Assembly: GCF_020535405.1 (NCBI RefSeq)
Contig: NZ_CP085036.1
Span: 558,001 to 622,000 of the forward strand
DNA length: 64,000 nt
From: Antiquaquibacter oligotrophicus
GTDB taxonomy: Bacteria > Actinomycetota > Actinomycetes > Actinomycetales > Microbacteriaceae
Direction of reading: 5' to 3'
The notes under the pieces: model-generated
The model's input: the letters and a program-made list of their open reading frames with translations, nothing else
Databases searched by the model: none
What the model was told of the DNA's origin: nothing
Shown here: one piece after another, positions 29,351-36,974 of the stretch
Layout of the letters: the number at the start of each line of letters is the position of its first letter
Numbering within the stretch: the first letter of the stretch is position 1
Made by a program: the position numbers and the translations under genes

Positions 29351-30463
29351 CTAGGGGGCGGAGCAGGTCGGCAGCTCGTCGAGCCCCTCCCCCGAGCTGA
29401 TGGCCTCGAGAGCCGTGAGCGCGTCGTCGAGGGTCTCGACGGAGAACACTCGAAGATCGGCGGGGACGTGACCGTCGACCTCGCCACAGTTCGCGGACGG
29501 CGCGAGGAACCAGTCGGCGCCCGCATTCTCCGCTCCCCACATCTTCTGCACAATGCCGCCGATGGGGCCGACCTCACCCGTCGAGGTGATCGTGCCTGTT
29601 CCGGCGATGTTCTCGCCGCCCGTGAGGGGGCCCTCGGTGAGTTTGTCGATGATGCCGAGCGCGAACATCATTCCCGCACTCGGTCCGCCCACGTTCTCGA
29701 GCTGGATCGTGACCGTGAACGGGAACTCGAAGTCGCTGCCTACGATGATGCCGACGACCGGCTGAGGCTCCGCCTCGTCGCTCATAACCGGTGTGATGCT
29801 GAGCGTTTGCGCTTGGCCGTCACGGATGATGCCAACGCGCGCCGCGGAGTCGAGACCGTTCTCGGCGATGAGTGCGCGGAGCTCCGTGACATCCGCCGGG
29901 GTCTCACCGTTGACGGTTGTGATGATGTCATCCGCCTCGAGAACCCCGTCGGCCGGCGAGTCAGTCGCGGTGTCGAGAACCGTGAGGGTGCTCGGAAAGT
30001 CGTAGTCGAGGTGTGTGAGCGCTGCCGCGATCGCCTCCTTCTGCGAGTTCTCCATGTCGATGCGCCCCTGCTCGTTGGAGTCCTCGAGACTCGTGCCGGG
30101 CGGGTACACGAGATCCATGGGGAGAATCGCCTTGCTCGGGTCAACGTATGCGGTTGCGATGTCGAACCAGCTCGGCGGCCGGCTCGGGCTTCCGCTGACG
30201 TTCACGGTGAGCATGTCTAGGGACCCCTGGGTGGGATAGGTCTCTTCTACGGGGATCTGGATCATCGGCACATCCTCGCCGTCGATCTCGACGTCGCCGA
30301 GGGTGTCGAAGACCGGTCCCGGGCGCTCGATCACGTAGGGCGCCGGCAGCATCGCGATGATGATGAGCGCCGCGAGCGCGAATCCGAGCAGCCCCCAGCC
30401 GAGCCATCCGCGCCCACGACGAGACGGCGCCGGATCGGGCGCGAGGTCGTTAAAGAGGGCCAC
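29351..30463 (-). CDS. PDZ-domain Lon-like (S16) membrane protease
   Basis: 370 residues: one N-terminal transmembrane helix (residues ~22-42), a PDZ domain around residues 180-260 (DGVLEADDIITTVNGETPADV), then a Lon-type proteolytic domain with the Ser-Lys dyad: Ser in NVGGPSAGMMFALG and Lys in PIGGIVQKMWGAENAG. The YlbL/Rv3194c-like family, acting on the outer face of the membrane. GTG 30463 has AAGGA six bases upstream. It faces the zincin-type gene across a divergent spacer and precedes the UPF0182 gene on the same strand. Confidence 0.92.
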   Translation of the reverse strand: MALFNDLAPDPAPSRRGRGWLGWGLLGFALAALIIIAMLPAPYVIERPGPVFDTLGDVEIDGEDVPMIQIPVEETYPTQGSLDMLTVNVSGSPSRPPSWFDIATAYVDPSKAILPMDLVYPPGTSLEDSNEQGRIDMENSQKEAIAAALTHLDYDFPSTLTVLDTATDSPADGVLEADDIITTVNGETPADVTELRALIAENGLDSAARVGIIRDGQAQTLSITPVMSDEAEPQPVVGIIVGSDFEFPFTVTIQLENVGGPSAGMMFALGIIDKLTEGPLTGGENIAGTGTITSTGEVGPIGGIVQKMWGAENAGADWFLAPSANCGEVDGHVPADLRVFSVETLDDALTALEAISSGEGLDELPTCSAP

Positions 30464-30565
30464 CGAGGTCCTTCGATGTTTCGGGATGAAGCAGTGTTCG
30501 CCACGGGCGCACTGCGCGCCCAGCCAGCCTAGGCGAAAAGCCAGGATGCTCGATGGCGCACGGGC

Positions 30566-30571
30566 TACCGT
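30566..30571 (+). promoter_or_regulatory. -10 box TACCGT (zincin_2 family gene)
   Basis: TACCGT seven bases before the ATG at 30579; sets that codon as a leaderless start. Confidence 0.45.
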
Positions 30572-30578
30572 AGATTGC

Positions 30579-31925
30579 ATGCCTGAGAATCAGCGGGACG
30601 ACGACGGTTCGGAGCGTCCCGAGGACGAGTTCCGAGACATGCTGCGCGAGTTTCTCTCGGGCAACGGGGAGATCGACCCGGCGCAGCTCGCCGGAGCCGC
30701 TGGCCTTCCCAACGACCCAGAGGTGATCGCCCAGCTCATCTCCCAGCTGCAGAACGCCCTGCAGTCCTCCGGTGACGACGTCAACTGGGGCCTCGCGCTC
30801 GAGCAGGCGAAGACCCTTGCCGCGAGGTCGAGTGTGCCATCGCTGCCGCAGGAGCGGTCGCAACTCGAGCAGGCCATGCACGTGGCATCTCTGTGGCTCG
30901 ACGAGGCCACCGCGATCGGCGAATTGACGTCCGAGCCGCGACTCATGAGCCGGCAGGAGTGGGTGGCGGCGACGATGCCCGTGTGGACTCAACTCGCGGA
31001 GCCGGTGGCATCCTCGATCGCGAACTCGCTCACCGAGGTGCTGCGCGAGAACGCGCCGGAAGACATGGACGACATGCTCGCCGGAGCCAGCCAGGTGATG
31101 CGCAATGTCGGCGGCACCCTCTTCGCCATGCAGCTCGGGCAGGTTGTCGGGCAGCTGTCGAGCGAGGCCGTTTCCGGCGGCGACATCGGCATCCCGCTCC
31201 TTGAGGGAGCGGAGGCGGCGGTCGTTCCGCAGAACATGGTCGCGTTCGGCGCCGGCCTCGACATCCCGCTCGACCAGGTCGAGCTCTACCTCTCGGTTCG
31301 CGAGCTCGCCCATGCTCGACTGTTCCGTCATGCGCGCTGGTTGCGGCTTCAACTCCTCACCTCGATCACCGAGTTCGCGCGCGGCATCCACATCGACACC
31401 GAGCCCCTCGAGCGTCTCGCGGCCGACTTCGACCCCTCGAACCCCGAGGAGCTGCGTCAGGCGATGTCCAGCGGCGCTCTCATCCCGCCGAAGACGGAGG
31501 AGCAGCTCGCCGCGCTCGCTCGACTGGAAACGATGCTCGCCCTCATCGAGGGCTGGGTCGATGTTGTGACCGCAGAAGCGACGAAGCGTTTGCCGTCGAG
31601 CGGCGCGATCGCCGAAACGGTGCGTCGTCGTCGCGCGTCGGGTGGGCCGGCCGAGTCGGCGTTCGCCACGCTGGTCGGCCTTGAGTTGCGCCCGCGCCGC
31701 CTGCGCGAGGCGGCAGCCATGTGGCAGGCGGTGACGGATGCCGTGGGTGTCGAGGCACGCGACGCGCTCTGGTCGCACCCCGACCTGGTGCCCGTCGCCT
31801 CCGATATTGACGACCCGGCCGCGCTCATCGCGAGGATCACGGCGGGCCCGCCGGAGCCCGACGAGTTCGACAAGGCTCTCGAGGATCTGCTGGACGACGA
31901 GGGCGGCGACCGACCGGTCGAGTAG
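30579..31925 (+). CDS. Zincin_2/DUF2342 family protein with an altered HExxH
   Basis: 448 residues of the family annotated as zinc-dependent metalloprotease or F420-biosynthesis associated protein (Rv3195-like). The expected metal motif region reads VRELAHARLFRHARWLR, where the first His of HExxH is Arg, while Glu and the second His remain. The N-terminus is acidic (EDEFRDMLREFLSG) and the centre is helical. Activity is therefore doubtful; the fold call is stronger than the function. ATG 30579 is supported by leaderless spacing and by matching the family N-terminus. Confidence 0.85.
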   Translation: MPENQRDDDGSERPEDEFRDMLREFLSGNGEIDPAQLAGAAGLPNDPEVIAQLISQLQNALQSSGDDVNWGLALEQAKTLAARSSVPSLPQERSQLEQAMHVASLWLDEATAIGELTSEPRLMSRQEWVAATMPVWTQLAEPVASSIANSLTEVLRENAPEDMDDMLAGASQVMRNVGGTLFAMQLGQVVGQLSSEAVSGGDIGIPLLEGAEAAVVPQNMVAFGAGLDIPLDQVELYLSVRELAHARLFRHARWLRLQLLTSITEFARGIHIDTEPLERLAADFDPSNPEELRQAMSSGALIPPKTEEQLAALARLETMLALIEGWVDVVTAEATKRLPSSGAIAETVRRRRASGGPAESAFATLVGLELRPRRLREAAAMWQAVTDAVGVEARDALWSHPDLVPVASDIDDPAALIARITAGPPEPDEFDKALEDLLDDEGGDRPVE

Positions 31926-31949
31926 GGGCATCCGTCCCCGCCTGTGGAC

Positions 31950-31978
31950 GGCGGGCGCCGAGGCTCGGCACGCCCGCC
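31950..31978 (+). terminator. GC-rich hairpin between the zincin_2 and cyclodehydratase-like genes
   Basis: GGCGGGCG and CGCCCGCC pair, with further pairing inside (CCGAG/CTCGG). It sits after the zincin_2 stop and six bases before the next start, so it may be a terminator or an attenuator. Confidence 0.4.
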
Positions 31979-31984
31979 AACACT

Positions 31985-32875
31985 GTGTCGATGACGATCA
32001 GAATCGACCCGCGGTGGCCTCTCGTCTGGCGTGACCCATTCACGCTGCAGATCGGCATCGATCCGCCGCGAGTGGTGCTGGAACATGTCACGACCCTCGA
32101 GGAGCGGGTCATCTCCGCCCTCCGGATCGGGGCTACCCGCGGGGGCCTTGTGGTCGTCGCCGACGGGCAGACCGCAGTGGTGGAGTCGTTGCTGGAACGG
32201 CTGACCCCGGTGCTGCGTGCCCCTTCACCCCAGGACCGGGTCTGGGCGGTCGCTGTCACGGGCAGGGGGCGATTCGTGGAGCTCTGCAGCGCCGTGCTCG
32301 CCGACGCCGGTGTTCGGGTCCTAGTCGCCGAGCGAGCACTCGATCTGCGCGAAGAGCACGTCGATCTCGCCGTCGCGACGGGACACGGAGTGCTCGCGCC
32401 CGACGCTCATTCAGCGTGGTTGCGCCGTGACATCCCCCACCTTCCCGTCGTTTTCACCGACTCGGCAGTGCACTTGGGGCCCTTCGTTGAGCCGGGTTCC
32501 GGGCCGTGCCTCGTCTGTGTCGAACTGCATCGACGTGACGCCGACCATGCCTGGCCGGCGATTGCGACCCAATTACTGCAGCAGTATGCGGTCCGGCAGC
32601 CGCCCGTCGTCGTCGCCGAGGCTGCAGCGGAGTGCGCTCGGCTTGTCCTCGCGCGAGTCGCTGGCGCCCGTTCCCGTGGCGAGTCGCTGCGCATCTCCTA
32701 CACCGGCGAGCGCGAGTGCACCCGATGGCCGGCGCACCCGGAGTGCGGATGCCGCGGGCTTTCGCCTGGCGACGCTACTCCAACCGGTCGAGAAATCGGC
32801 TCATTCGACGAGCCGACCGCAACCCCGTCGACCCAGCAGCCCAGGACATCGCGAGACGCTCACGCGCACGTGTGA
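31985..32875 (+). CDS. Stand-alone cyclodehydratase/ThiF-like (TOMM-type) domain protein
   Basis: 296 residues from GTG 31985 (ATG 31991 is also possible). It resembles the leader-binding/ThiF-like half of azoline-forming cyclodehydratases: WRDPFTLQIGIDPPRVVLEH at the N-terminus is a winged-helix-like leader-binding part, and PGSGPCLVCVELHRRDADHAWPAI carries the CxxC...H...D signature of that family. The C-terminus has more cysteines (ECTRWPAHPECGC), possibly zinc ligands. No YcaO partner, precursor peptide or dehydrogenase lies nearby. The last 101 bases overlap the UvrD-like gene on the opposite strand. Confidence 0.75.
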   Translation: MSMTIRIDPRWPLVWRDPFTLQIGIDPPRVVLEHVTTLEERVISALRIGATRGGLVVVADGQTAVVESLLERLTPVLRAPSPQDRVWAVAVTGRGRFVELCSAVLADAGVRVLVAERALDLREEHVDLAVATGHGVLAPDAHSAWLRRDIPHLPVVFTDSAVHLGPFVEPGSGPCLVCVELHRRDADHAWPAIATQLLQQYAVRQPPVVVAEAAAECARLVLARVAGARSRGESLRISYTGERECTRWPAHPECGCRGLSPGDATPTGREIGSFDEPTATPSTQQPRTSRDAHAHV

Positions 32876-34442
32876 TCCCGACATAGAGCAGGCGCTTCTC
32901 TTCCGCGATGGCTCGATCGTCTTTGGCATAGCTCAGCGGCAGGAGGCCCTCGGCGAGGCCGACGAGATACACCGATCCCCACTCGAGGCCCTTCGCCGAG
33001 TGGATGGTCGTGAGCGTCACCGCGGAGAGGGTCGGCTCGTGCTGCGCGGCCTGACGCTCGGTGAGATCATCCACGAACGCACGCAGGCTCGTTCCGGGTG
33101 GTGCCTCGCGTGCGAGCCCGAGGAGCGCATCGAGCGACTCCCAGCGCGATCGCACGGCTCCGGCGGCCTCCGGCGGCGTCGGCGTCCACCCGAGGGAACT
33201 GAGCACGTCACTCACCGATCGCTCGAGCGGGGCATCCGTTGCTCCGAGCGTGGCGCCGCGCAGAAGCATGATCGCCTCGACGACCTCACGTTGCTCGAAG
33301 AACCTCGTCGCCCCGCGCACCTGATAGGGCACTCCCGCGGCGTCGAGGGCCGCCTCGAGCGCCTGCGATTGGGCGTTGATCCTGAAGAGCACCGCGATAT
33401 CGGATGCATCGGCCCCCGCGTCGAGCTGGCCCCGTATTGCCGCGGCAATCCCTCGAGCCTCCGCCTGGTCGGTCTCGTAGGCGGTGATCGTGGGTTCGGG
33501 CCCGGGCGACGCCGCCGCAACAAGATGGAGGGCGCCCGGCTCCCCCTTCATGAGGCGATTCGCGGCGCCCACGACTTCGGGCGTCGAGCGGTAGTTGTGC
33601 TCGAGTCGGAGCACGGATGCCTCGGAGAACTCGGTCGCGAACCCGAGAAGGTAATCGGGGCTCGCCCCAGCGAACGTGTAGATCGTCTGGCTGACATCGC
33701 CAACAACACACACGTCGGTGCGCGGGCCGAGCCAGAGCCGCAGCAGGTCGTGCTGGAGCGGCGAGACATCCTGGTATTCATCGACGATGAAGAATCGGTA
33801 CTGCTCGCGAACCTGTTGGGCGACCCGCGGTTCGGATTCGATCATTCCTGCAGCGGCGAGGAGAACGTCCTCGAAATCGAGCTGACGTCGGTCGTCTTTC
33901 ACCCGCTCGTAGGCGGTCTGCAGGTCCACAACACGGTCGGCACTGAGCGACGCCAGTGCTGGTCGCTCGCGAGCGGCGTACTCGTCGATGGTGAGTCGCG
34001 ATGTTTTGCGCCACTCGATCTCGGCGGCCACATCACGCAGTGTCGCCGTGTCCAGCCGCAATCGGAGTTCGTCGGCCGCGTGAGCGAGAAGCCGGGCCTT
34101 GCTGTCGAGGAGTCTCGGCATGGTTCCGCCGATGACCTGCGGCCAGAAGTAGTTGAGCTGCGAGAGTGCCGAGGCGTGGAAGGTGCGAGCCGCGACACCT
34201 TCGACCCCGAGGCCACGCAGACGCACGCGCAGCTCGCCGGCAGCCCGAGCCGTGAACGTGAGTGCCATCACTCGCCCCGGGGGGTAGACACCGCTAGCCA
34301 CGCCATAGGCGATGCGGTGGGTGACCGCCCGCGTCTTGCCGGTGCCGGCTCCGGCGAGGATGCAGACCGGCCCGAGCAGTGCCTCCGCCGCAGCGCGTTG
34401 CTGGTCGTCGAGCGATGCGAGAAGGTCAGCCGCCGTGCTCAC
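32775..34442 (-). CDS. UvrD-like superfamily 1 DNA helicase (UvrD2-type, short)
   Basis: 555 residues. Helicase motifs in order: QQRAAAEALL, Walker A LAGAGTGKTRAVTHRIAYG, VMALTFTARAAGEL, Walker B FIVDEYQDVSPLQHDLL, VVGDVSQTIYTFAGA, LEHNYRSTPEVVGAANRL, VTLTTIHSAKGLEW, and LLYVGITRARERL. It lacks the HRDC and Cys-containing tail found in mycobacterial UvrD2, so it is a core helicase. The nudC stop overlaps its ATG region by four bases on the same strand. 3'-5' DNA unwinding in repair is the likely role. Confidence 0.9.
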   Translation of the reverse strand: MSTAADLLASLDDQQRAAAEALLGPVCILAGAGTGKTRAVTHRIAYGVASGVYPPGRVMALTFTARAAGELRVRLRGLGVEGVAARTFHASALSQLNYFWPQVIGGTMPRLLDSKARLLAHAADELRLRLDTATLRDVAAEIEWRKTSRLTIDEYAARERPALASLSADRVVDLQTAYERVKDDRRQLDFEDVLLAAAGMIESEPRVAQQVREQYRFFIVDEYQDVSPLQHDLLRLWLGPRTDVCVVGDVSQTIYTFAGASPDYLLGFATEFSEASVLRLEHNYRSTPEVVGAANRLMKGEPGALHLVAAASPGPEPTITAYETDQAEARGIAAAIRGQLDAGADASDIAVLFRINAQSQALEAALDAAGVPYQVRGATRFFEQREVVEAIMLLRGATLGATDAPLERSVSDVLSSLGWTPTPPEAAGAVRSRWESLDALLGLAREAPPGTSLRAFVDDLTERQAAQHEPTLSAVTLTTIHSAKGLEWGSVYLVGLAEGLLPLSYAKDDRAIAEEKRLLYVGITRARERLAMSWAAGSTGLRSARRMSRFLDRLE

Positions 34443-35368
34443 GCGCGCCCGTCATCGATCGCGCCGCCGAACCACTCCTCGATGATCGCCCGCGCGATCG
34501 ACGTGCGCCCCGGCAGGCGGATCTCGTCGAGCGCACCCGCGAGTTCGTCGCGAGTGAACCAGCGCAGGTCGAGGATCTCCGTGCCGTCGGGTGTCGCCTC
34601 GCCGGCGAAGTCCTCCTCGACGCGAGCGGTGAAGCCCACCATGACCGAGGCAGGGAACGGCCAGGGCTGACTGCCGAGATACACCGGATCGGTAACCCGC
34701 AGGCCAGACTCCTCGTGGATCTCCCGGAGGACCGCGGCCTCGAAGGACTCCCCGGGCTCGACGAACCCGGCGAGCAGACTGTAGCGATTGGACTCCCAGA
34801 GCGCGTTGGATCCGAGGAGCAAGCGGTCGGCGGCATCCGTCACCCCGCCGATGACCGCGGGGTCGGTCCGCGGAAACACCTCGAGCCCCGTGATGGGGTC
34901 GCGCCGCACCCACCCGCCCTTCTCGGGAACGGTGGCCTCACCCGTGCGTGGGGAGAAACGGTGAGAGTCGTGCCAGTTGAGGATGGCGATCGCCTCGGTG
35001 AGGAGGCCCGCATCCCGGTCGCTCAGGGCGGTCCCCATCTGCCGAAGGTTCGCCCAGTCCCATTCCGCGAGATGTCGCGCATCGGTGAGCTCGACGGCCA
35101 CGACGGGTGTTCCGACCGGTTCGGGGCTCGTGAGGGACAGGGAGCGACCGAGGTAGACGCGTGTCTCCCACGGCGGCACGGCATCGATCGGCAGGAGCGC
35201 GAGTCCGCCGTGCTCGTCGAGCAGACCGGTGCCCTGGAAGATCGGCAGGATGCGTGTGCTCGGGTCACTCCACAGCTCGTCCCACAACAACTCGCGCTCG
35301 CGGGCGGCGTGATCGCGGTCGACCTCGAACCGCGCGAGCGGCAGATTCCGGAGGAAACTCTGCGACAT
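34439..35368 (-). CDS. nudC: NAD+ diphosphatase NudC-like, without the zinc ribbon
   Basis: 309 residues. The Nudix box is complete (GFVEPGESFEAAVLREIHEESGL) and the NADH-specific SQPWPFP motif follows it, so it should cleave NAD(H) and can remove NAD caps from RNA in the family. The middle zinc-ribbon region reads HRFSPRTG and GWVRRDPITGLEVFPR where homologues have four Cys; all are replaced. ATG 35368 (MSQSFLRNLPLARF) is the natural NudC start; longer upstream frame is rejected. Overlaps the UvrD-like gene by four bases. Confidence 0.9.
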   Translation of the reverse strand: MSQSFLRNLPLARFEVDRDHAARERELLWDELWSDPSTRILPIFQGTGLLDEHGGLALLPIDAVPPWETRVYLGRSLSLTSPEPVGTPVVAVELTDARHLAEWDWANLRQMGTALSDRDAGLLTEAIAILNWHDSHRFSPRTGEATVPEKGGWVRRDPITGLEVFPRTDPAVIGGVTDAADRLLLGSNALWESNRYSLLAGFVEPGESFEAAVLREIHEESGLRVTDPVYLGSQPWPFPASVMVGFTARVEEDFAGEATPDGTEILDLRWFTRDELAGALDEIRLPGRTSIARAIIEEWFGGAIDDGRA

Positions 35369-35421
35369 GGATGACCCGTCGGAAATGCGTGGCGTACAGC
35401 GAATGACAGCACCCCGCGACC

Positions 35422-35427
35422 TACCCT
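35422..35427 (+). promoter_or_regulatory. -10 box TACCCT (APH-like gene)
   Basis: TACCCT seven bases before ATG 35435, which decides that start over the TTG at 35429. Confidence 0.5.
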
Positions 35428-35434
35428 GTTGGGT

Positions 35435-36424
35435 ATGGCGAGGTCCCATCTCACTCTAGCTGCGCTGGCAGCATCGGCCGTGCCCGACCTGGATGCCGTT
35501 GCGGCCGCCCCGTTCGGTTCGGGCAGCGGCGACGTGGAGAGCGCGATCATCACCGCGCGCGACGGCAGCCACTGGTTGGTGAAAGTGCCAACGACCCCGC
35601 ACGCCGAGGCGGAGCAGTCGGCCGATCTGGTCGCACTTCGCGCCCTCAGTCAGGGTGTGCGTGCTCGGCTGCCCTTCGCGGTCGCCCAGTTCGCCGGACA
35701 GGTGCCGGTGAGCGGCACCCGCGCGGTGGTCTACTCCTTCGTGTACGGCGCGAAGGTTCCCCTCGCGTCGTGGGATGCGACACTCGCGGCATCCGTCGGC
35801 GCCGCCATCGGGAGCATCCATGCCCTCCCCTCCAGTGTTGTCTCCGACGCCGGCCTCCCCTCGATGACCGCGGCGGAGTGCCAGCGTGCGTGCGTGTCCA
35901 TCGCCGATCGCGCGGCAGCGACCGGCCTGCTTCCCGCAGCACTCGTGGGTCGTTGGGAACGAGGGCTCGAGGATGCCCGGCTCTGGCAGTTCCAACCATC
36001 CGTGATTCACGGCTCCCTGGCCTCCGAGTCGATCCTCTCCGCGGGCGGCACAGTCACCGGCATCCTCGGCTGGCACGACCTCCGTGTCGGTGACCCGGCG
36101 AAGGATCTCCAGTTTGTGCTTGGCACGCGTAGCGAGTCGCTCGTCGAGAGCGCACTCGGTGCCTACCAGCGTGCGCGCGGGGCTCACGACCGCGAGTTGC
36201 TGCAGCGCGCTCGTCTCTATTCGGAACTGGAACTCGCACAGTGGCTGTTGCACGGCACCGAGATCCACAGCACCGAGATCGTCGACGACGCGGTGGAGCT
36301 GCTGACGGGGTTGGCCGACAGTCTCCGCACGGACGTCGTGAATCCTCTCGGCGCCCAGACGATGCCGACCATGGCCGTTGATGAGGTCGAAGCTCTTCTG
36401 GAGCGCACGCGCCGCGCGGTCTGA
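35435..36424 (+). CDS. APH/phosphotransferase-fold protein lacking catalytic residues
   Basis: 329 residues. The overall pattern is that of aminoglycoside/macrolide phosphotransferases: an N-lobe with WLVKVPTTPHAEAEQSADLVAL (ATP Lys), a spacer helix, and a C-lobe VIHGSLASESILSAGGTVTGILGWHDLRVGDPAKDLQ. In working members this last segment is HGDxxxxN and DW: here the catalytic Asp is Ser, the Asn is Ser and the DW Asp is Gly. The Lys is retained. Probably a pseudokinase or a divergent binding protein. It lies between nudC and a small membrane gene. Confidence 0.8.
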   Translation: MARSHLTLAALAASAVPDLDAVAAAPFGSGSGDVESAIITARDGSHWLVKVPTTPHAEAEQSADLVALRALSQGVRARLPFAVAQFAGQVPVSGTRAVVYSFVYGAKVPLASWDATLAASVGAAIGSIHALPSSVVSDAGLPSMTAAECQRACVSIADRAAATGLLPAALVGRWERGLEDARLWQFQPSVIHGSLASESILSAGGTVTGILGWHDLRVGDPAKDLQFVLGTRSESLVESALGAYQRARGAHDRELLQRARLYSELELAQWLLHGTEIHSTEIVDDAVELLTGLADSLRTDVVNPLGAQTMPTMAVDEVEALLERTRRAV

Positions 36425-36475
36425 CCCGCTGTGGACAGTCGCGCTGCTCGGGCCGCGGGCTGCTAGGTTGACCCC

Positions 36476-36964
36476 ATGTCCGAGAACATCCCTCAGTTTG
36501 GCGTGCGCGTATCGCCCGAAAACAACCCGTACCAGCCCAGCGCTCCATACTCCCCTGTCGGGTCGAACTACCAGGCGCCGGTCGCTCCCCCCAAGAAGCC
36601 GGGGCTCGGGATCGCGGCTCTGATCCTCTCGATTGTCGTTTTTGTCGGTTCACTCGTGTGGTCGATCGCCAATGGCATCGCATCGTGGGAGATCGAGATT
36701 CCGACCGGGTCGAGTTTCGAGGAGATCATGCAAGAAAGCATGACCTCGGAGATGAGCATGCAAGACACCCTGTTTGGTCTCAGCACGATGGCCCACCTCG
36801 GCGTTGGCACTCTCCTCGGGGTGGGCGCGCTCGTCATGGGCATCATCGCCATCTCTACCAAGAGGGGTCGTGTGCAGGGAATCGTCGCGACGATCATCGC
36901 GGCTCTGGCGCCGCTCGTCTCATACCTCGTCTACAGCGTCGTCGCTGCGCTGGGGATGGTGTAG
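36476..36964 (+). CDS. DUF4190-like small membrane protein
   Basis: 162 residues. A Pro/Asn/Tyr-rich cytoplasmic start (NPYQPSAPYSPVGSN) leads to three hydrophobic helices: GLGIAALILSIVVFVGSLVWSI, LGVGTLLGVGALVMGIIAI and IVATIIAALAPLVSYLVYSVV. The layout matches DUF4190 proteins; function unknown. TAGGTT six bases upstream gives a leaderless start. It converges on the AdnB-like gene. Confidence 0.75.
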   Translation: MSENIPQFGVRVSPENNPYQPSAPYSPVGSNYQAPVAPPKKPGLGIAALILSIVVFVGSLVWSIANGIASWEIEIPTGSSFEEIMQESMTSEMSMQDTLFGLSTMAHLGVGTLLGVGALVMGIIAISTKRGRVQGIVATIIAALAPLVSYLVYSVVAALGMV

Positions 36965-36974
36965 CCCTAGCGAC

